DNA of 64,000 nt, from contig DASRSD010000145.1 of NCBI GenBank assembly GCA_035656635.1, forward strand, positions 1 through 64,000, in the 5' to 3' direction. Positions 27,624-37,356 of this stretch are shown here, in pieces. This DNA is from Pirellulales bacterium. Lineage in GTDB: Bacteria > Planctomycetota > Planctomycetia > Pirellulales > JADZDJ01. The first letter of the stretch is position 1; each line of letters begins with the position of its first letter. Both the position numbers and the translations under genes were made by a program. The notes below the pieces were generated by a model that ran no database searches, was not told the origin of the DNA, and worked only from the letters and a program-made list of their open reading frames with translations.

Positions 27624-27692
27624 AATGACCAAGCACCAATTGACCAATCGCAGGTACATCATTTTTGGCCATTGGGATTTGGTCATTGGTTA
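27624..27692. repeat. Imperfect inverted interspersed repeat (ATGACCAA / TTGGTCAT)
   Basis: GAATGACCAAGCACCAATTG is mirrored by GGGATTTGGTCATTGG within 70 bp. A related GTGGTCAGTGGTCAGTG stretch lies at about 22947-22972. It sits between two EPS-cluster genes, and its hairpin could attenuate readthrough. Confidence 0.5.
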
Positions 27693-27735
27693 TTGATTCG
27701 CCAGTCGCCCATACCATCACTTAAGAAGAGACTTC

Positions 27736-29385
27736 ATGTACGAAGCGTGTTTTGGTTTCAACGAGCGTCCGTTTGCCGCGGCGGTTTCGGCGAAGCGCTA
27801 TTTTCCGGGCGATTCCATCGACGCGGCCCGCGAAAATTTGGCCCGCTGCATCGATCGGGCCGAAGGGGTGGGTCTGCTCGTGGGTCCGGCCGGAACGGGC
27901 AAATCGCTGTTGTGCCAGGTGTTGGCGGAACAGTTTCGCCGCGCGCTGCAGGTGGCGCTCTTGGCCAGCGGTCAACTGTGCACCCGCCGGGCGCTGTTGC
28001 AAGCCATTTCGTTTGAGTTGGGGCTGCCATACCGTGGCATGGAAGAAGGTGATTTGCGGCTAGCGCTGGTCGATCATCTTTCGCCGCGCAGCAAGGCAGG
28101 CGAAACGACAAGTCCGGATCAGGCTTCATTGGCCGGCGCGCCGCTGTTGCTTATCGTTGACGAAGCGCACACGCTTCCCATGCGGCTGCTGGAAGAGTTG
28201 CGACTCATTACCAATTTGATTCGCAATGGCCAGCCGCGCGTCAGGCTGGTGCTCGCCGGCAGCCCGCAATTGGAAGATCGCTTTGCGCATCCGAAAATGG
28301 AATCCTTCAATCAGCGCGTGGCCACGCGCTGTTATTTGGAAGCGCTCGATCGGCAGCAAACGATCGAATACGTTCGGCACCAAATACGCCAGGTGGGAGG
28401 CGAGCCGGAGCGCATTTTCACCCCCGACGCGCTGGAAGCCATTCCCAAAGCCACCGACGGCATTCCGCGGCTCATCAACCAAGTGTGCGATCACGTGCTG
28501 CTGTTGGCGTTTGCTGGCGGCATGCAACAAATTACCGCTTTGGGCATCGAAGAAGCCTGGGCCGATTTGCAGCAGTTGCCCACTCCCTGGAATGCGGCGC
28601 AGGGCGCGCCGGCGCCAGTCGATGGAAAAAATGTCGTCGAGTTCGGCACGCTGGATGACGAGCTGCTGGACGATTTGCCCGCAGCGGTTCCATTTCGCTC
28701 CGCCACACAACCGGACGATGCGCCCGCCGCCACGGAAACCGATGCGCTCGCCAGCCTGCGGGAAGTAATTGCCCCGCCGCACGAATATCACGACGATTTC
28801 CACCCGGCCGGCAGCATTGGGCCCGAAGTAGAATTAATATTTCCGCAAGGGTCGAATCCGTTTCGGAACGATTTCCGCGAAGAAGAAGTGGTCCTCGATC
28901 GCTATACCAGCCTGGAAACCAATGCGCTGGCCAATCGGCCGCTGGTCCGTAGCCCCGAAAGCCGAGATTTGGCCGCGCTGTTGAAAGCCGCCAACGCCAC
29001 GGTGAAAGAGCTCGCCTCGCCACGTCCCGCGATGGCCGTGGCGCCCGCCACCTGGCCGGGCGGAGTTCCCACTGCGGCCGAACAACCATCGGCCGCGTCG
29101 CAGGCGGCGGCAGCTTCTGGCTTCGAGCCAATGAGCGATTCGGCAGCGAGTTTACCGCAAGTGCCGGCGGCCAATGAAAGTGTCGCAGCGGCAATTGCCA
29201 ATTCGAGCGAATCGCCGGCAGCGACGCCGAAAGTCTTGGCGCAACTTTCCACCACTTCCATCAACGACGACGATTTAATCGTCATCGAAGATCCCCCGGA
29301 AATGAGACCGCCGGTGCAGCAACCACCGGCGCGCGTGCGTCGCCAGGAGTATCGTCAATTGTTTGCCAAACTGCGGCGCGGGTAA
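27736..29385 (+). CDS. ExeA/GspA-type AAA ATPase with long C-terminal tail
   Basis: A 549-aa protein. Residues 1-285 form an ExeA/GspA-type AAA ATPase beginning MYEACFGFNERPF, with Walker A GPAGTGKS (50-57), Walker B LLLIVDEAHTLP (137-148) and sensor-region RLVLAGSPQLEDRF. A 260-residue Pro/Ala/Glu-rich tail of low complexity follows. In exosortase-linked EPS clusters this ATPase type sits next to chain-length and tyrosine-kinase-like genes, as it does here. No peptidoglycan-binding domain is evident. It probably energises assembly or export of surface polymer or proteins. Confidence 0.82.
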   Translation: MYEACFGFNERPFAAAVSAKRYFPGDSIDAARENLARCIDRAEGVGLLVGPAGTGKSLLCQVLAEQFRRALQVALLASGQLCTRRALLQAISFELGLPYRGMEEGDLRLALVDHLSPRSKAGETTSPDQASLAGAPLLLIVDEAHTLPMRLLEELRLITNLIRNGQPRVRLVLAGSPQLEDRFAHPKMESFNQRVATRCYLEALDRQQTIEYVRHQIRQVGGEPERIFTPDALEAIPKATDGIPRLINQVCDHVLLLAFAGGMQQITALGIEEAWADLQQLPTPWNAAQGAPAPVDGKNVVEFGTLDDELLDDLPAAVPFRSATQPDDAPAATETDALASLREVIAPPHEYHDDFHPAGSIGPEVELIFPQGSNPFRNDFREEEVVLDRYTSLETNALANRPLVRSPESRDLAALLKAANATVKELASPRPAMAVAPATWPGGVPTAAEQPSAASQAAAASGFEPMSDSAASLPQVPAANESVAAAIANSSESPAATPKVLAQLSTTSINDDDLIVIEDPPEMRPPVQQPPARVRRQEYRQLFAKLRRG

Positions 29386-29430
29386 AATTTCGCTGGCGTC
29401 TTGCGCACCTAAGGAATTCCGACTTCTGCC

Positions 29431-30897
29431 ATGGGCCTGTTCCTCAATTCGTTGACGCGAATCGAATCTCGCTCGCCGAATGCGCTGGGCGAGGCCAACT
29501 CGGCTTCTCCCGTTGCGCCTGCTGCTAGTAGTGAGAATGCGCCAAACATGGCGTTGCCGCCCGAAACCACGACGCCGCAGTTGCCACAGAGCCCAGTGCC
29601 GGCGGAATTGGCCGGCACAACGGCGGATCATCCCTTCCCGCTCGAAGAATTGACGCCGCTGCCGGACATTTTGTCGGCGCTCGATGAGCCGGCTGCGCCC
29701 CAGCCAAGCAGCGAAGTGCGCGCCCCCGTCGAACTCGGTGGCGAGCAATCGGCCGCGGACCTCGATTGGCGCCGCCTGGAAGAACTGCAGAAAATGGTGC
29801 TGGCCGACCTGGCAGATCTCAAGTCGCCAAAATTCGATTTCGCAGCATCGAAAGCCGATTGCGACCCGCCCGGCGCGCCGCCACCAGCCGCGGCCTCGCA
29901 GCTTAGCGACAGCACAGCGGCGCCAGCGGAATTTAGCCCCAGCGTCGAAATCGTTTCTTCACTCGGGTCTGAAGTTACACGGTTGGATGTCGCAGCGTCG
30001 GCGGAAGAAGATCCCTCTCCGCTGTTGCAGCCCTGTTGCACGGTGATTGAACCGCCCCCGCCGCTGGCCGACCTGCCGTGCGAACAAGCTTCCCGCCCAA
30101 AGCCACCGGAAACGGCGCCCATTGTTAGCCCCGCGCCGGCAGTTGCGCCGAAAACGTGGCCCAGCGGCACACCCTTGCCTCCGGTGGTTCCGCCAGCGGA
30201 GGCAGCACCAGCGATGGCAACATTCGCTGCTGCCTCGCCCACGCCAACAATACAACCGCCGTTGAATCTCCAGCCGGAATTTCGAGAACTGCGCGATCAA
30301 TTGCTCGCCCAGCTCGATTTAACCACACACCCCACGCTGCTGCTGGTAGATGCTGGCCGTGAAACAAACAACGCGGCTTGGCTATGGCCGCTGGCCACGG
30401 GCGTGGTCGACAAACTGAACGCCGCCCGTCGCGATGCTGAATCGCGCATATTGCTGGTGGAAGCGGCCGGCCCAAATTGCGGATTGGCCAACACCCTGGG
30501 CATCGACACGCATGTGGGATTGAACTACGTGCTCAACGGCCGATCCGAATGGCCGGGGGCCATTCAATCCACATTGCATCCGCAAATCAAATTGCTAACC
30601 CGCGGATCGGAAGCGCTCGAGCCGGGCGCAATGCAGCGGATGAAAGCTGCCTGGGCGGAATTATCGCGCCAGTTTGATTTGCTGTTGGTGGCCGTGGGAT
30701 CGATCATCGCCGAGGCGCACTCCGACCATTCGACTGGGCCAAAAAACCTCGCCTGCGATTTGTTTCTGCCGCTGGCGACCGCAGCCATGCTGTACGTGGA
30801 GCTTGGCTGCACCTCACCGGAAGCGGCCGACCACGCCAAACGACTGCTCGACGCGCAGGGCATCAAGCTGCTAGGCTGTGTCATTCAATCGGAGTAG
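29431..30897 (+). CDS. BY-kinase-like protein lacking a P-loop
   Basis: A 488-aa protein. The first 280 residues are a disordered Ala/Pro/Glu/Ser-rich region. The C-terminal 200 residues follow the layout of CpsD/Wzc bacterial tyrosine kinases: FRELRDQLLAQL, then TLLLVDAGRETNNAAWLWPL where Walker A is expected, then ESRILLVEAAGPNCGLANTLG, GLNYVLNG, and QFDLLLVAVGSI where Walker B is expected. No GxxxxGK[ST] is present, so ATP hydrolysis is unlikely. It may be a regulatory pseudo-kinase in EPS control. It follows the ExeA-type gene by 45 bp. Confidence 0.6.
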   Translation: MGLFLNSLTRIESRSPNALGEANSASPVAPAASSENAPNMALPPETTTPQLPQSPVPAELAGTTADHPFPLEELTPLPDILSALDEPAAPQPSSEVRAPVELGGEQSAADLDWRRLEELQKMVLADLADLKSPKFDFAASKADCDPPGAPPPAAASQLSDSTAAPAEFSPSVEIVSSLGSEVTRLDVAASAEEDPSPLLQPCCTVIEPPPPLADLPCEQASRPKPPETAPIVSPAPAVAPKTWPSGTPLPPVVPPAEAAPAMATFAAASPTPTIQPPLNLQPEFRELRDQLLAQLDLTTHPTLLLVDAGRETNNAAWLWPLATGVVDKLNAARRDAESRILLVEAAGPNCGLANTLGIDTHVGLNYVLNGRSEWPGAIQSTLHPQIKLLTRGSEALEPGAMQRMKAAWAELSRQFDLLLVAVGSIIAEAHSDHSTGPKNLACDLFLPLATAAMLYVELGCTSPEAADHAKRLLDAQGIKLLGCVIQSE

Positions 30898-30982
30898 GCT
30901 TACGTTCTTTTCCTCCGCTTCGGCGCAGGGAAATATAGTTCGCTCGGACCGCCTGCACAAGTCGTAGGTCATCTTCCATCGC

Positions 30983-31816
30983 ATGGCATCGGTAGTTCCA
31001 AAGCAGCCTGTTGCGCAAGCCCCTGTCGATGAGCCGCGTGCGCCGTCTGGCAAAACGCTGGTGATGTGCGCCACTTATAACGAGATTGAAAACTTGCCGC
31101 AGTTGATCGCGGAAATTTTCGCGGCCGCTCCGCAGGTCGATTTTTTGGCCATTGACGACAACTCCCCGGACGGCACCGGCCAATGGTGCGATGCCCAGGC
31201 CGCCGCCGATCGCCGCATTCACTGCCTGCACCGGACCGGCAAACAGGGCCTGGGAACCGCGATTGTCGCCGGCATGCAGTACGCCATGCAGCACGGCTAC
31301 GATTACGTGCTGAACATGGATGGCGATTTCAGCCACCACCCGCGCTACTTGCCAGCCATGCTGGCCGGCATGGAAGGAAAGCATCTTCCTCGCCCTTTGG
31401 GAGAGGGTCGGGGTAAGGGTGCTGTGCCCGTCGATGTGATGATTGGCTCGCGCTACATTCCCGGCGGCGGCACGGTCGGCTGGCCGCTGAAGCGGAAGCT
31501 GATGAGTCGGGCTGTCAATTTATACGCACGGTGGATGCTCTGGCTTATGCCCAAAGACGTCAGCGGCGGTTATCGCTGTTATCGTGTGGCGAAGCTGCGG
31601 GAGTTGCCCTTCGATCAAATTCGTTCCCGCGGTTATTCATTTCAGGAGGAAGTGCTTTGGCTGTTGCGCCGCCGCCGGGCGCGCTTCGGCGAAACGCCCA
31701 TTTTGTTTGCCGATCGTGAACGCGGCCAATCGAAAATCAACCGCGGCGAAGCCTGGGAAGCGCTGCGGATTATTTTACAGCTGGGTCTGGCGAACCTCTG
31801 CGGCCGTTCAGCGTGA
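30983..31816 (+). CDS. Polyprenol-phosphate mannose synthase-like GT2 glycosyltransferase
   Basis: A 277-aa family 2 glycosyltransferase related to DPM1. It has LVMCATYNEIENLP, the nucleotide-sugar-binding IDDNSPDGTG (58-66) and the metal-binding DGD within NMDGDFSHHP (113-115). The acceptor-side motifs are GSRYIPGGG and SGGYRCYR. No C-terminal membrane helices are visible, so it is the short soluble class. Residues about 132-148 (KHLPRPLGEGRGKGAVP) are an insertion encoded by an interspersed repeat. It probably loads a lipid carrier with a sugar for EPS or glycoprotein assembly. Confidence 0.88.
   Translation: MASVVPKQPVAQAPVDEPRAPSGKTLVMCATYNEIENLPQLIAEIFAAAPQVDFLAIDDNSPDGTGQWCDAQAAADRRIHCLHRTGKQGLGTAIVAGMQYAMQHGYDYVLNMDGDFSHHPRYLPAMLAGMEGKHLPRPLGEGRGKGAVPVDVMIGSRYIPGGGTVGWPLKRKLMSRAVNLYARWMLWLMPKDVSGGYRCYRVAKLRELPFDQIRSRGYSFQEEVLWLLRRRRARFGETPILFADRERGQSKINRGEAWEALRIILQLGLANLCGRSA
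31386..31420. repeat. Interspersed repeat inside the GT2 gene
   Basis: A GC-rich unit reading CCTCGCCCTTTGGGAGAGGG followed by TCGGGGTAAGGG. The internal CCCT and AGGG segments can pair around TTGGGAG. It encodes LPRPLGEGRGKG in frame. It is recognisable as the type of short dispersed repeat seen elsewhere in planctomycete genomes. Confidence 0.65.
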
Positions 31817-31825
31817 AATTGTCGT

Positions 31826-33466
31826 TCACGCTCGGTGCTTCCGAACCGCAAACAGCGCGAGCATTGCCAGACCCAGCAAAGTTGCTCCGGATGGCTCGGG
31901 AACCAAGATGTCGTAAATCGCCACGTCGTTGCCGCCGGTCAGTGTGCTGGTGGCCTGGTTGCCGGTCCAATTCGCGTGATAGGTGACCTTTCCCGTAATC
32001 CCATTGCCGAGGCTGATGGTCGTGCCTTCGTTGATGGCGTCAAACGGCTGATTCTCTTGAAATATACCTGCGTCCGACCGTGTCAAAATGTAAAACACGT
32101 CATGGAAAGCGGGCAGAAAGCCGTTCACCAAGCTCACACTCAGCCGCGCCGTTTGCAAGGTTACTTTGCCGGCGTCGACCTGATCGTAAAACCCCGCGCC
32201 ATCGCCGGGTGTTGTGCCACCCAATTCCGCGACCAGCCGTCCGGTTGTGGCAAACGTCAACGATCCGTTGATATTCAATACGCCCGAACCGTTGTCGCCG
32301 GCCGCCAATATGCCGGAGCTGACGGTGACTATCTGATTAGCATTGGCCAAATTAATTGTGCCAATGCCACCTAACACGGCGGCGCTGGTGGTCACAATGT
32401 AGCTGCCCGCCGAGTTGTGCGTGCCATCGACCAGCAGCGTGCCCCCGGAAATGGTCGTCGTGCCGCGATAGCTGTCCGTGCCCGACAGCGTTTGTGTGCC
32501 GGTGCCCGTTTTCAAGATGCTCAATGTGCCCGCATTGGTGGGATTCGTAATTGACCCGGCAAATGCGGCCGTGGCGTTGTTGCCGCCCAGCATCAACGTC
32601 GTAGCAAATTGTCCCGATGAATTCGTCACGACGGCCGTTGTGGAAGTGGCGGATAGCCCGTTAATGGTTTCGGCCGTGGCCGCACCAATCTGCAACAACC
32701 CATTGCCTTGCAAAACCACATTGCCGGCGGTGCTGCCGCTGGGAAGCACGTTGTTCAAATCAAGCTTGAGAATCCCGCCATTTCCAATCGTGGTATCGCC
32801 GCCGTAGATTTCCGGGGTGGTGGTAAAGTCAACGATGCCTTGACTGTTGCCCACAATTTGCACGCCCCAGGTTTGTCCCAGCGGCGACTGCGAGATTCCC
32901 CCGCTAATCGTAAACGTCGAATCCAAACTATTGATCACCGCCGCCAGCGATCCGCTCACACCGTTGCCCAAAACCAGTGGGGCGGTAATCGCATTGCCAC
33001 TACCGGATTTCACGTTGATCGACACAAACTTCGTGACGCCGTCGGCGGTGGCCGGGTCGGCGCTAAGCAACGTCAGGCTGTTGGTTAATGCGGCGCCCGA
33101 ATTGACGTGAATGGTTTTGCCGCTCCCGGGATCCAGCGTTAATCCGTATGCCGTTTGATTCGCATCCAATGTCACGGATGCCGGCGAACTGGGCTGCGTG
33201 GCGGGTTGGCCAATCGTGGCATCTTCCAAAATGGTTGGCGTGTGTCCGTTTTCCCAATTGACCACACTGTTCCAACTACCACCTTCTGGAAGATCCCAGC
33301 CATTTACCGTCGGAGTGACCGCCAATGCGCCTGATGCAGCGACAGATAAAAAACCGGCGGCCAAATAGGCTACGGCCCAAGACAATTTCAGTCCCCTAGG
33401 CGACGCGCCTTCCGCTCGCCGCAAAACGTATTTCAGCCAACACTGCCGATCAACCACTGAATACAT
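31826..33466 (-). CDS. PEP-CTERM protein with autotransporter-associated beta strand repeats
   Basis: A 546-aa exported protein. A long N-region precedes a signal segment (LSWAVAYLAAGFLSVAASGALA). A beta-helix-type body contains autotransporter-associated repeat units such as SILKTGTGTQTLSGTDSYRG and TTTISGGTLLVDGTH. The C-terminus is a PEP-CTERM signal, VPEPSGATLLGLAMLALFAV then RKHRA. Exosortase-dependent surface anchoring is expected, in line with the upstream EPS cluster. It is convergent with the GT2 gene (9-bp gap). An alternative start inside the N-region cannot be excluded. Confidence 0.88.
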   Translation of the reverse strand: MYSVVDRQCWLKYVLRRAEGASPRGLKLSWAVAYLAAGFLSVAASGALAVTPTVNGWDLPEGGSWNSVVNWENGHTPTILEDATIGQPATQPSSPASVTLDANQTAYGLTLDPGSGKTIHVNSGAALTNSLTLLSADPATADGVTKFVSINVKSGSGNAITAPLVLGNGVSGSLAAVINSLDSTFTISGGISQSPLGQTWGVQIVGNSQGIVDFTTTPEIYGGDTTIGNGGILKLDLNNVLPSGSTAGNVVLQGNGLLQIGAATAETINGLSATSTTAVVTNSSGQFATTLMLGGNNATAAFAGSITNPTNAGTLSILKTGTGTQTLSGTDSYRGTTTISGGTLLVDGTHNSAGSYIVTTSAAVLGGIGTINLANANQIVTVSSGILAAGDNGSGVLNINGSLTFATTGRLVAELGGTTPGDGAGFYDQVDAGKVTLQTARLSVSLVNGFLPAFHDVFYILTRSDAGIFQENQPFDAINEGTTISLGNGITGKVTYHANWTGNQATSTLTGGNDVAIYDILVPEPSGATLLGLAMLALFAVRKHRA

Positions 33467-33658
33467 CCGCGCGCTCCAAAGAAAAGAGTGCTCGTCCGTT
33501 GCGATGTCGGACTTGGTATCTATTGCCGGCGCGGCCGGTTACTATCACCCTTAGACGCTAGTGGGAAGCGGATCGTTGGCGCATTTTTTTTTCAAAATTT
33601 GCGCCAACACTCGGCGTGTGCCCTGCGTCTAAACCCATAGCTGGCTGGAAAGCAACCG

Positions 33659-34222
33659 GTGACACAACCGTCAGAAAACGCTCTTGTGAAGCGCATCCTA
33701 GCGGGCAACCGCGAGGCATGCGCTGAATTGATTGGGCAATACCATGCGCCCATCTATCGGCTGTTGGTCCATCTGTGCCGCGATGCCCACCTGGCCGAAG
33801 ACTTGGCCCAAGAAAGCTTTCTGGCGGCCTGGGCGAAAATCGGCAGCTTCAACGCCGCCAGCTCGCTCAACACTTGGTTGCACACCATTGCCTACCGTAA
33901 ATTCGTCGACAACCATCGCCGCCAGGAGCGCGCGGTCGCCGCGCACTCCGACACGCCACTGGAACAGGTACAATCCAACACACCAAATCCCTATGACAGT
34001 GCGATGTTCAACGATCAAAGCCGCCGGCTGTATCAAGCGCTCGATGGTCTGGCGCCGGCCGAGCGCGATGCGGTCATTCTGCACTACTTGCAGGACCTAA
34101 GTTACGAAGAAATGGCCGCGGTCCTCGGCCAACCCAGCGGCACGATAAAGTGGCGCACCCACCAGGCATTGGAAAATTTGCGAAGCATTTTAACCGGCAA
34201 ACGAAATTCACTCGAACCATGA
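33659..34222 (+). CDS. ECF-type RNA polymerase sigma factor
   Basis: A 187-aa sigma-70 family factor. Region 2 includes YRLLVHLCRDAHLAEDLAQE and SFLAAWAKIGSFNAASSLNT followed by WLHTIAYRKFVDNHRR. Region 4 includes LYQALDGLAPAERDAVILHY and YEEMAAVLGQPSGTIKWRTH. The start is GTG 33659, where only a weak GGAA precedes. The stop codon overlaps the start of the next gene (ATGA), a typical sigma / partner arrangement. The regulon cannot be inferred. Confidence 0.92.
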   Translation: MTQPSENALVKRILAGNREACAELIGQYHAPIYRLLVHLCRDAHLAEDLAQESFLAAWAKIGSFNAASSLNTWLHTIAYRKFVDNHRRQERAVAAHSDTPLEQVQSNTPNPYDSAMFNDQSRRLYQALDGLAPAERDAVILHYLQDLSYEEMAAVLGQPSGTIKWRTHQALENLRSILTGKRNSLEP

Positions 34223-34794
34223 GCCAGGCCGTGCCCCCCTCGCCGCAGCCCGATCTACACCAGCGTCCTCTGGAATCACTGGAGGAGCAATTGCGCGCAC
34301 TGCCGCCTCCCACGGTGCCCGCGGCACTGCCTGCCAAGCTCATCGCCGCCCTGCCTGCCACGGCGGCCACGGCCACTTTCGCCGCTGGCTCAGCCAAACT
34401 TTGGCTTTGGCTCGTCGGCATTGGCGCGGCAGTCGTGTTGTTAGCGGCATTGATGATTACTGGGCTGACGCATTCCGGTTCCAACGCTCCGCCAGAACCC
34501 AAACCCGCCGCCGCTAATTCAGCCGCCACAGCGAATTCAACGCTGGTCCCCGCTGCAGTTTCTAAAACAATCGAAAATTACCAGCAGGCCGTGACCGTCG
34601 ATCCCTACAACGCCGATGCCTGGTTCAATCTGGCCAAAGCGCAGGCTGCGGCACAGCTTTCCGCCGATGCCATTTCGTCGGCCAAAAAGGCCATCGACAT
34701 TGCCCATTCCCGTAACCAAACAACATTCGTTAGCACTATCGAAGCGTGGCTCCGATCCTATCGTGCCACATTGCCGGGGCAATCTGCAAAATAA
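34219..34794 (+). CDS. Membrane-anchored TPR protein, putative sigma-factor partner
   Basis: A 191-aa protein translationally coupled to the sigma factor by a 4-bp ATGA overlap. The N-terminal 60 residues are cytosolic and helical. One membrane helix follows ([20 protein letters not shown]), then a linker and a periplasmic TPR-like pair ([35 protein letters not shown]). Position and topology suggest an anti-sigma role, but no zinc-binding anti-sigma motif (HxxxCxxC) is present. A longer frame starting at 34150 lies inside the sigma gene and is rejected. Confidence 0.65.
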   Translation: MSQAVPPSPQPDLHQRPLESLEEQLRALPPPTVPAALPAKLIAALPATAATATFAAGSAKLWLWLVGIGAAVVLLAALMITGLTHSGSNAPPEPKPAAANSAATANSTLVPAAVSKTIENYQQAVTVDPYNADAWFNLAKAQAAAQLSADAISSAKKAIDIAHSRNQTTFVSTIEAWLRSYRATLPGQSAK

Positions 34795-34865
34795 ATTGCC
34801 ACGCTGACCGGATTCGCCAATGTTGCTTGCAATGTTCCCCGGTGCAATGCAAAATCAACTGCGCC

Positions 34866-35981
34866 ATGCCAGCCTTCACACGCCATCATCGCGCTTGTTA
34901 TCGTGCAGCGACATTCCACCGCCTGCCCAGAGCATTTACGCTGGTGGAATTGCTCGTCGTCATTGCCGTCATCGGCATTTTAATTGCAATGCTGCTGCCG
35001 GCGGTGCAATCGGCGCGCGAAGCGGCTCGGAATGTCGAATGTAAAAATCACCTCAAGCAAATTGGTCTGGCCTGGGAAAACCATCATACGGCTCAAAAGT
35101 TTTACCCGACCGGCGGCTGGGGATCGAACTGGGCCGGCGATCCCGATCAAGGCTTCGATAAGCACCAACCCGGCGGTTGGGCATACAATATCTTGCCTTA
35201 TCTGGAAGAACGTTACATTCATGACGTGGGCAAAGCCATGCGCTATGGCGGCACGCCCGACAAAAAAGACGCTCTGTCCGCAGCGGCCCAATCCGTGGCC
35301 GCAATTTTTCTGTGCCCTTCGCGCCGGCCGCAAGCCAGCCTGTTTGCGTTCACCCAGCAAGCAAATTCTTACGCCAACATCAACCTCCGCAATGTGTCGA
35401 CCGTTTGGCGCGGTGATTACTGCGCCAACGCGGGCGATCAGGCCTTTAATGGTGAATTGGCCAGCCCCCCCACCGCCAATCAAATTGACGATTCGCAGTT
35501 CCCTTTCGATCGCACCGATAATCCCGCGCTGCGCGGCTATTCCAACGGCGTATCGTACTATCAAAGCACGATTTCGCTGCGGCAAATCACCGATGGCGCT
35601 TCGCACAAATACATGGTGGGCGAAAAATTCCTCTACACCGATAAATATTTCACCGGTGACGATCCTGGCGACAACGCTTGGCTGTGGACCGGATGGGATG
35701 ATGATCTGTATCGCACCGCTGGCATCAATTACCACGGCAGCACAGGGCCCAGCCCTAGCACGCCCTCCCCCATTCCGCCGCAGGCCGATATGCCTTCCAC
35801 GCACGCCGATCCAACCACAAAAACTTATGAAGCCGACATGTGGGGCAGCCCGCATCCGACCGCCTTCAACATGGTGTTTTGCGATGGTTCGGTTCACTCA
35901 CTCCCCTACGGCATCGATTTGCTCACCCACCGCCGCCTGCACAACCGTGCCTCGGGATATTCGGACTCTCCACCCGAGTGA
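34866..35981 (+). CDS. DUF1559 protein with prepilin-type N-terminus
   Basis: A 371-aa member of the DUF1559 family, greatly expanded in planctomycetes. The prepilin-like motif [20 protein letters not shown] begins near residue 22, followed by [20 protein letters not shown] and the DUF1559 body. Late motifs include [20 protein letters not shown] and the C-terminal [18 protein letters not shown], an H-X9-DG type ending. These proteins are processed like type IV pilins or pseudopilins. ATG 34866 is the last start before the motif. The function is unknown. Confidence 0.92.
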   Translation: MPAFTRHHRACYRAATFHRLPRAFTLVELLVVIAVIGILIAMLLPAVQSAREAARNVECKNHLKQIGLAWENHHTAQKFYPTGGWGSNWAGDPDQGFDKHQPGGWAYNILPYLEERYIHDVGKAMRYGGTPDKKDALSAAAQSVAAIFLCPSRRPQASLFAFTQQANSYANINLRNVSTVWRGDYCANAGDQAFNGELASPPTANQIDDSQFPFDRTDNPALRGYSNGVSYYQSTISLRQITDGASHKYMVGEKFLYTDKYFTGDDPGDNAWLWTGWDDDLYRTAGINYHGSTGPSPSTPSPIPPQADMPSTHADPTTKTYEADMWGSPHPTAFNMVFCDGSVHSLPYGIDLLTHRRLHNRASGYSDSPPE

Positions 35982-36019
35982 CTCTCTTACCGCGACATGG
36001 GCTGCCCGGACAGTTTCCA

Positions 36020-37312
36020 GTGCCTGAACATCATCCACTTGCCGCCGATTCGAATTGGCAGGTGGTGGTCATTGGCGCCGGCGCTGCCGGACTGGTGGCG
36101 GCGGAACGGGCGGCTTCGCGCGGGCTGAAAACCCTGCTGCTCGAGCGAAATCGCAAGCCGGGCGTAAAAATTTTGATGTCCGGCGGCACGCGCTGCAACC
36201 TCACACAAAATACGGACTGCCGGGGCATTGTGGCCGCTTACGGTCCGCCCGGCCGCTTTTTGCACTCGGCCCTGGCGGCACTGGGCCCGCAAGAGTTGGT
36301 GGCCTTGGTCGAAGGCGAAGGCGTACCGACGAAAATCGAAGAAACCGGCAAGATTTTCCCGGTCAGCGATAAAGCCACGGACGTGCTGCAGGCATTCATG
36401 GAGCGATTGCACCGCAGCGGCTGCGAGCTGGCGCTGGAAGAATCGCTGATCGAACTGGAGCGAATCGAAAACTCAAGCGCCGAACACTGCTTTCGCCTGT
36501 CAACCTCTAAACGCACTTTGACCGCCGGCCGCGTCATCATCACCACCGGCGGACAATCGTATCCCGGCAGCGGCACCACCGGCGACGGTTACCATTGGGC
36601 CGCGGCTTTCGGCCACACGATTGTTCCGCCCCGGCCGGCGCTGGTGCCCATCACCACTTCCGCACCCTGGGTACGCAAACTTTCGGGCATCACCATTCCC
36701 GACGTGGCGCTACGTTTGTTGGAACCCGATCCGAACCAATCCAGTCCTAAACAAAAAATTTTGGACATCCGCCGCGGATCGCTATTGTTCACCCATTTTG
36801 GATTGTCCGGCCCGGTGGTGCTCGACATCAGCCGCCACGTCAGCGGCCACCCGCAGCCGCAAACTTTGCAACTGGAGTGCGATTTTCTGCCCGACATTAA
36901 ATTGCATGAGTTAGATCATCAGCTTCACCAGCAAGCTGTCAGCGAAGGCAAGAAGCAACTTCTTTCGCTAGTGCCGGAAGTTTTGCCGCGCCGTTTAGCG
37001 GAAGTGTTGCTGCAGGAGGTCAGCCTGCCCGCCGACAAAAAAGCAGGTGAACTCAGCAACGCCAACCGCGCCGCCCTGCTCCGCGCACTCAAGCAACTGC
37101 CAATTTCGGTCACCGGCACGCGCGGCTTCGCCAAGGCGGAAGTCACCGCCGGCGGCGTGCGGCTGGATGAAATCGATTCCAGCACGCTCGAAAGCAAGCT
37201 TGTGCCCGGCCTGTATTTTGCCGGCGAAGTGCTCGACCTGGACGGCCCCATCGGCGGCTACAATTTCCAGGCCGCCTTCAGCACCGGCTGGCTAGCGGGC
37301 ATGAGTGTGTGA
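36020..37312 (+). CDS. HI0933-family FAD-dependent oxidoreductase
   Basis: A 430-aa flavoprotein (HI0933/BaiN-like). The Rossmann motif is VVVIGAGAAGLVAAERAASR, then LLERNRKPGVKILMSGGTRC followed by NLTQ, which is diagnostic for the family. Later come ITTGGQSYPGSGTTGDGY and the C-terminal FAGEVLDLDGPIGGYNFQAA. A GTG at 36020 is proposed as start because no in-frame ATG precedes the Rossmann motif closely. A longer frame runs back into the DUF1559 gene. The substrate is unknown; a role in cofactor or steroid-like reduction is only known for some relatives. Confidence 0.88.
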   Translation: MPEHHPLAADSNWQVVVIGAGAAGLVAAERAASRGLKTLLLERNRKPGVKILMSGGTRCNLTQNTDCRGIVAAYGPPGRFLHSALAALGPQELVALVEGEGVPTKIEETGKIFPVSDKATDVLQAFMERLHRSGCELALEESLIELERIENSSAEHCFRLSTSKRTLTAGRVIITTGGQSYPGSGTTGDGYHWAAAFGHTIVPPRPALVPITTSAPWVRKLSGITIPDVALRLLEPDPNQSSPKQKILDIRRGSLLFTHFGLSGPVVLDISRHVSGHPQPQTLQLECDFLPDIKLHELDHQLHQQAVSEGKKQLLSLVPEVLPRRLAEVLLQEVSLPADKKAGELSNANRAALLRALKQLPISVTGTRGFAKAEVTAGGVRLDEIDSSTLESKLVPGLYFAGEVLDLDGPIGGYNFQAAFSTGWLAGMSV

Positions 37313-37356
37313 CCAAATACGGCACTGTCTGTGCGGTTTGCATCGTGTCCGCAAGT

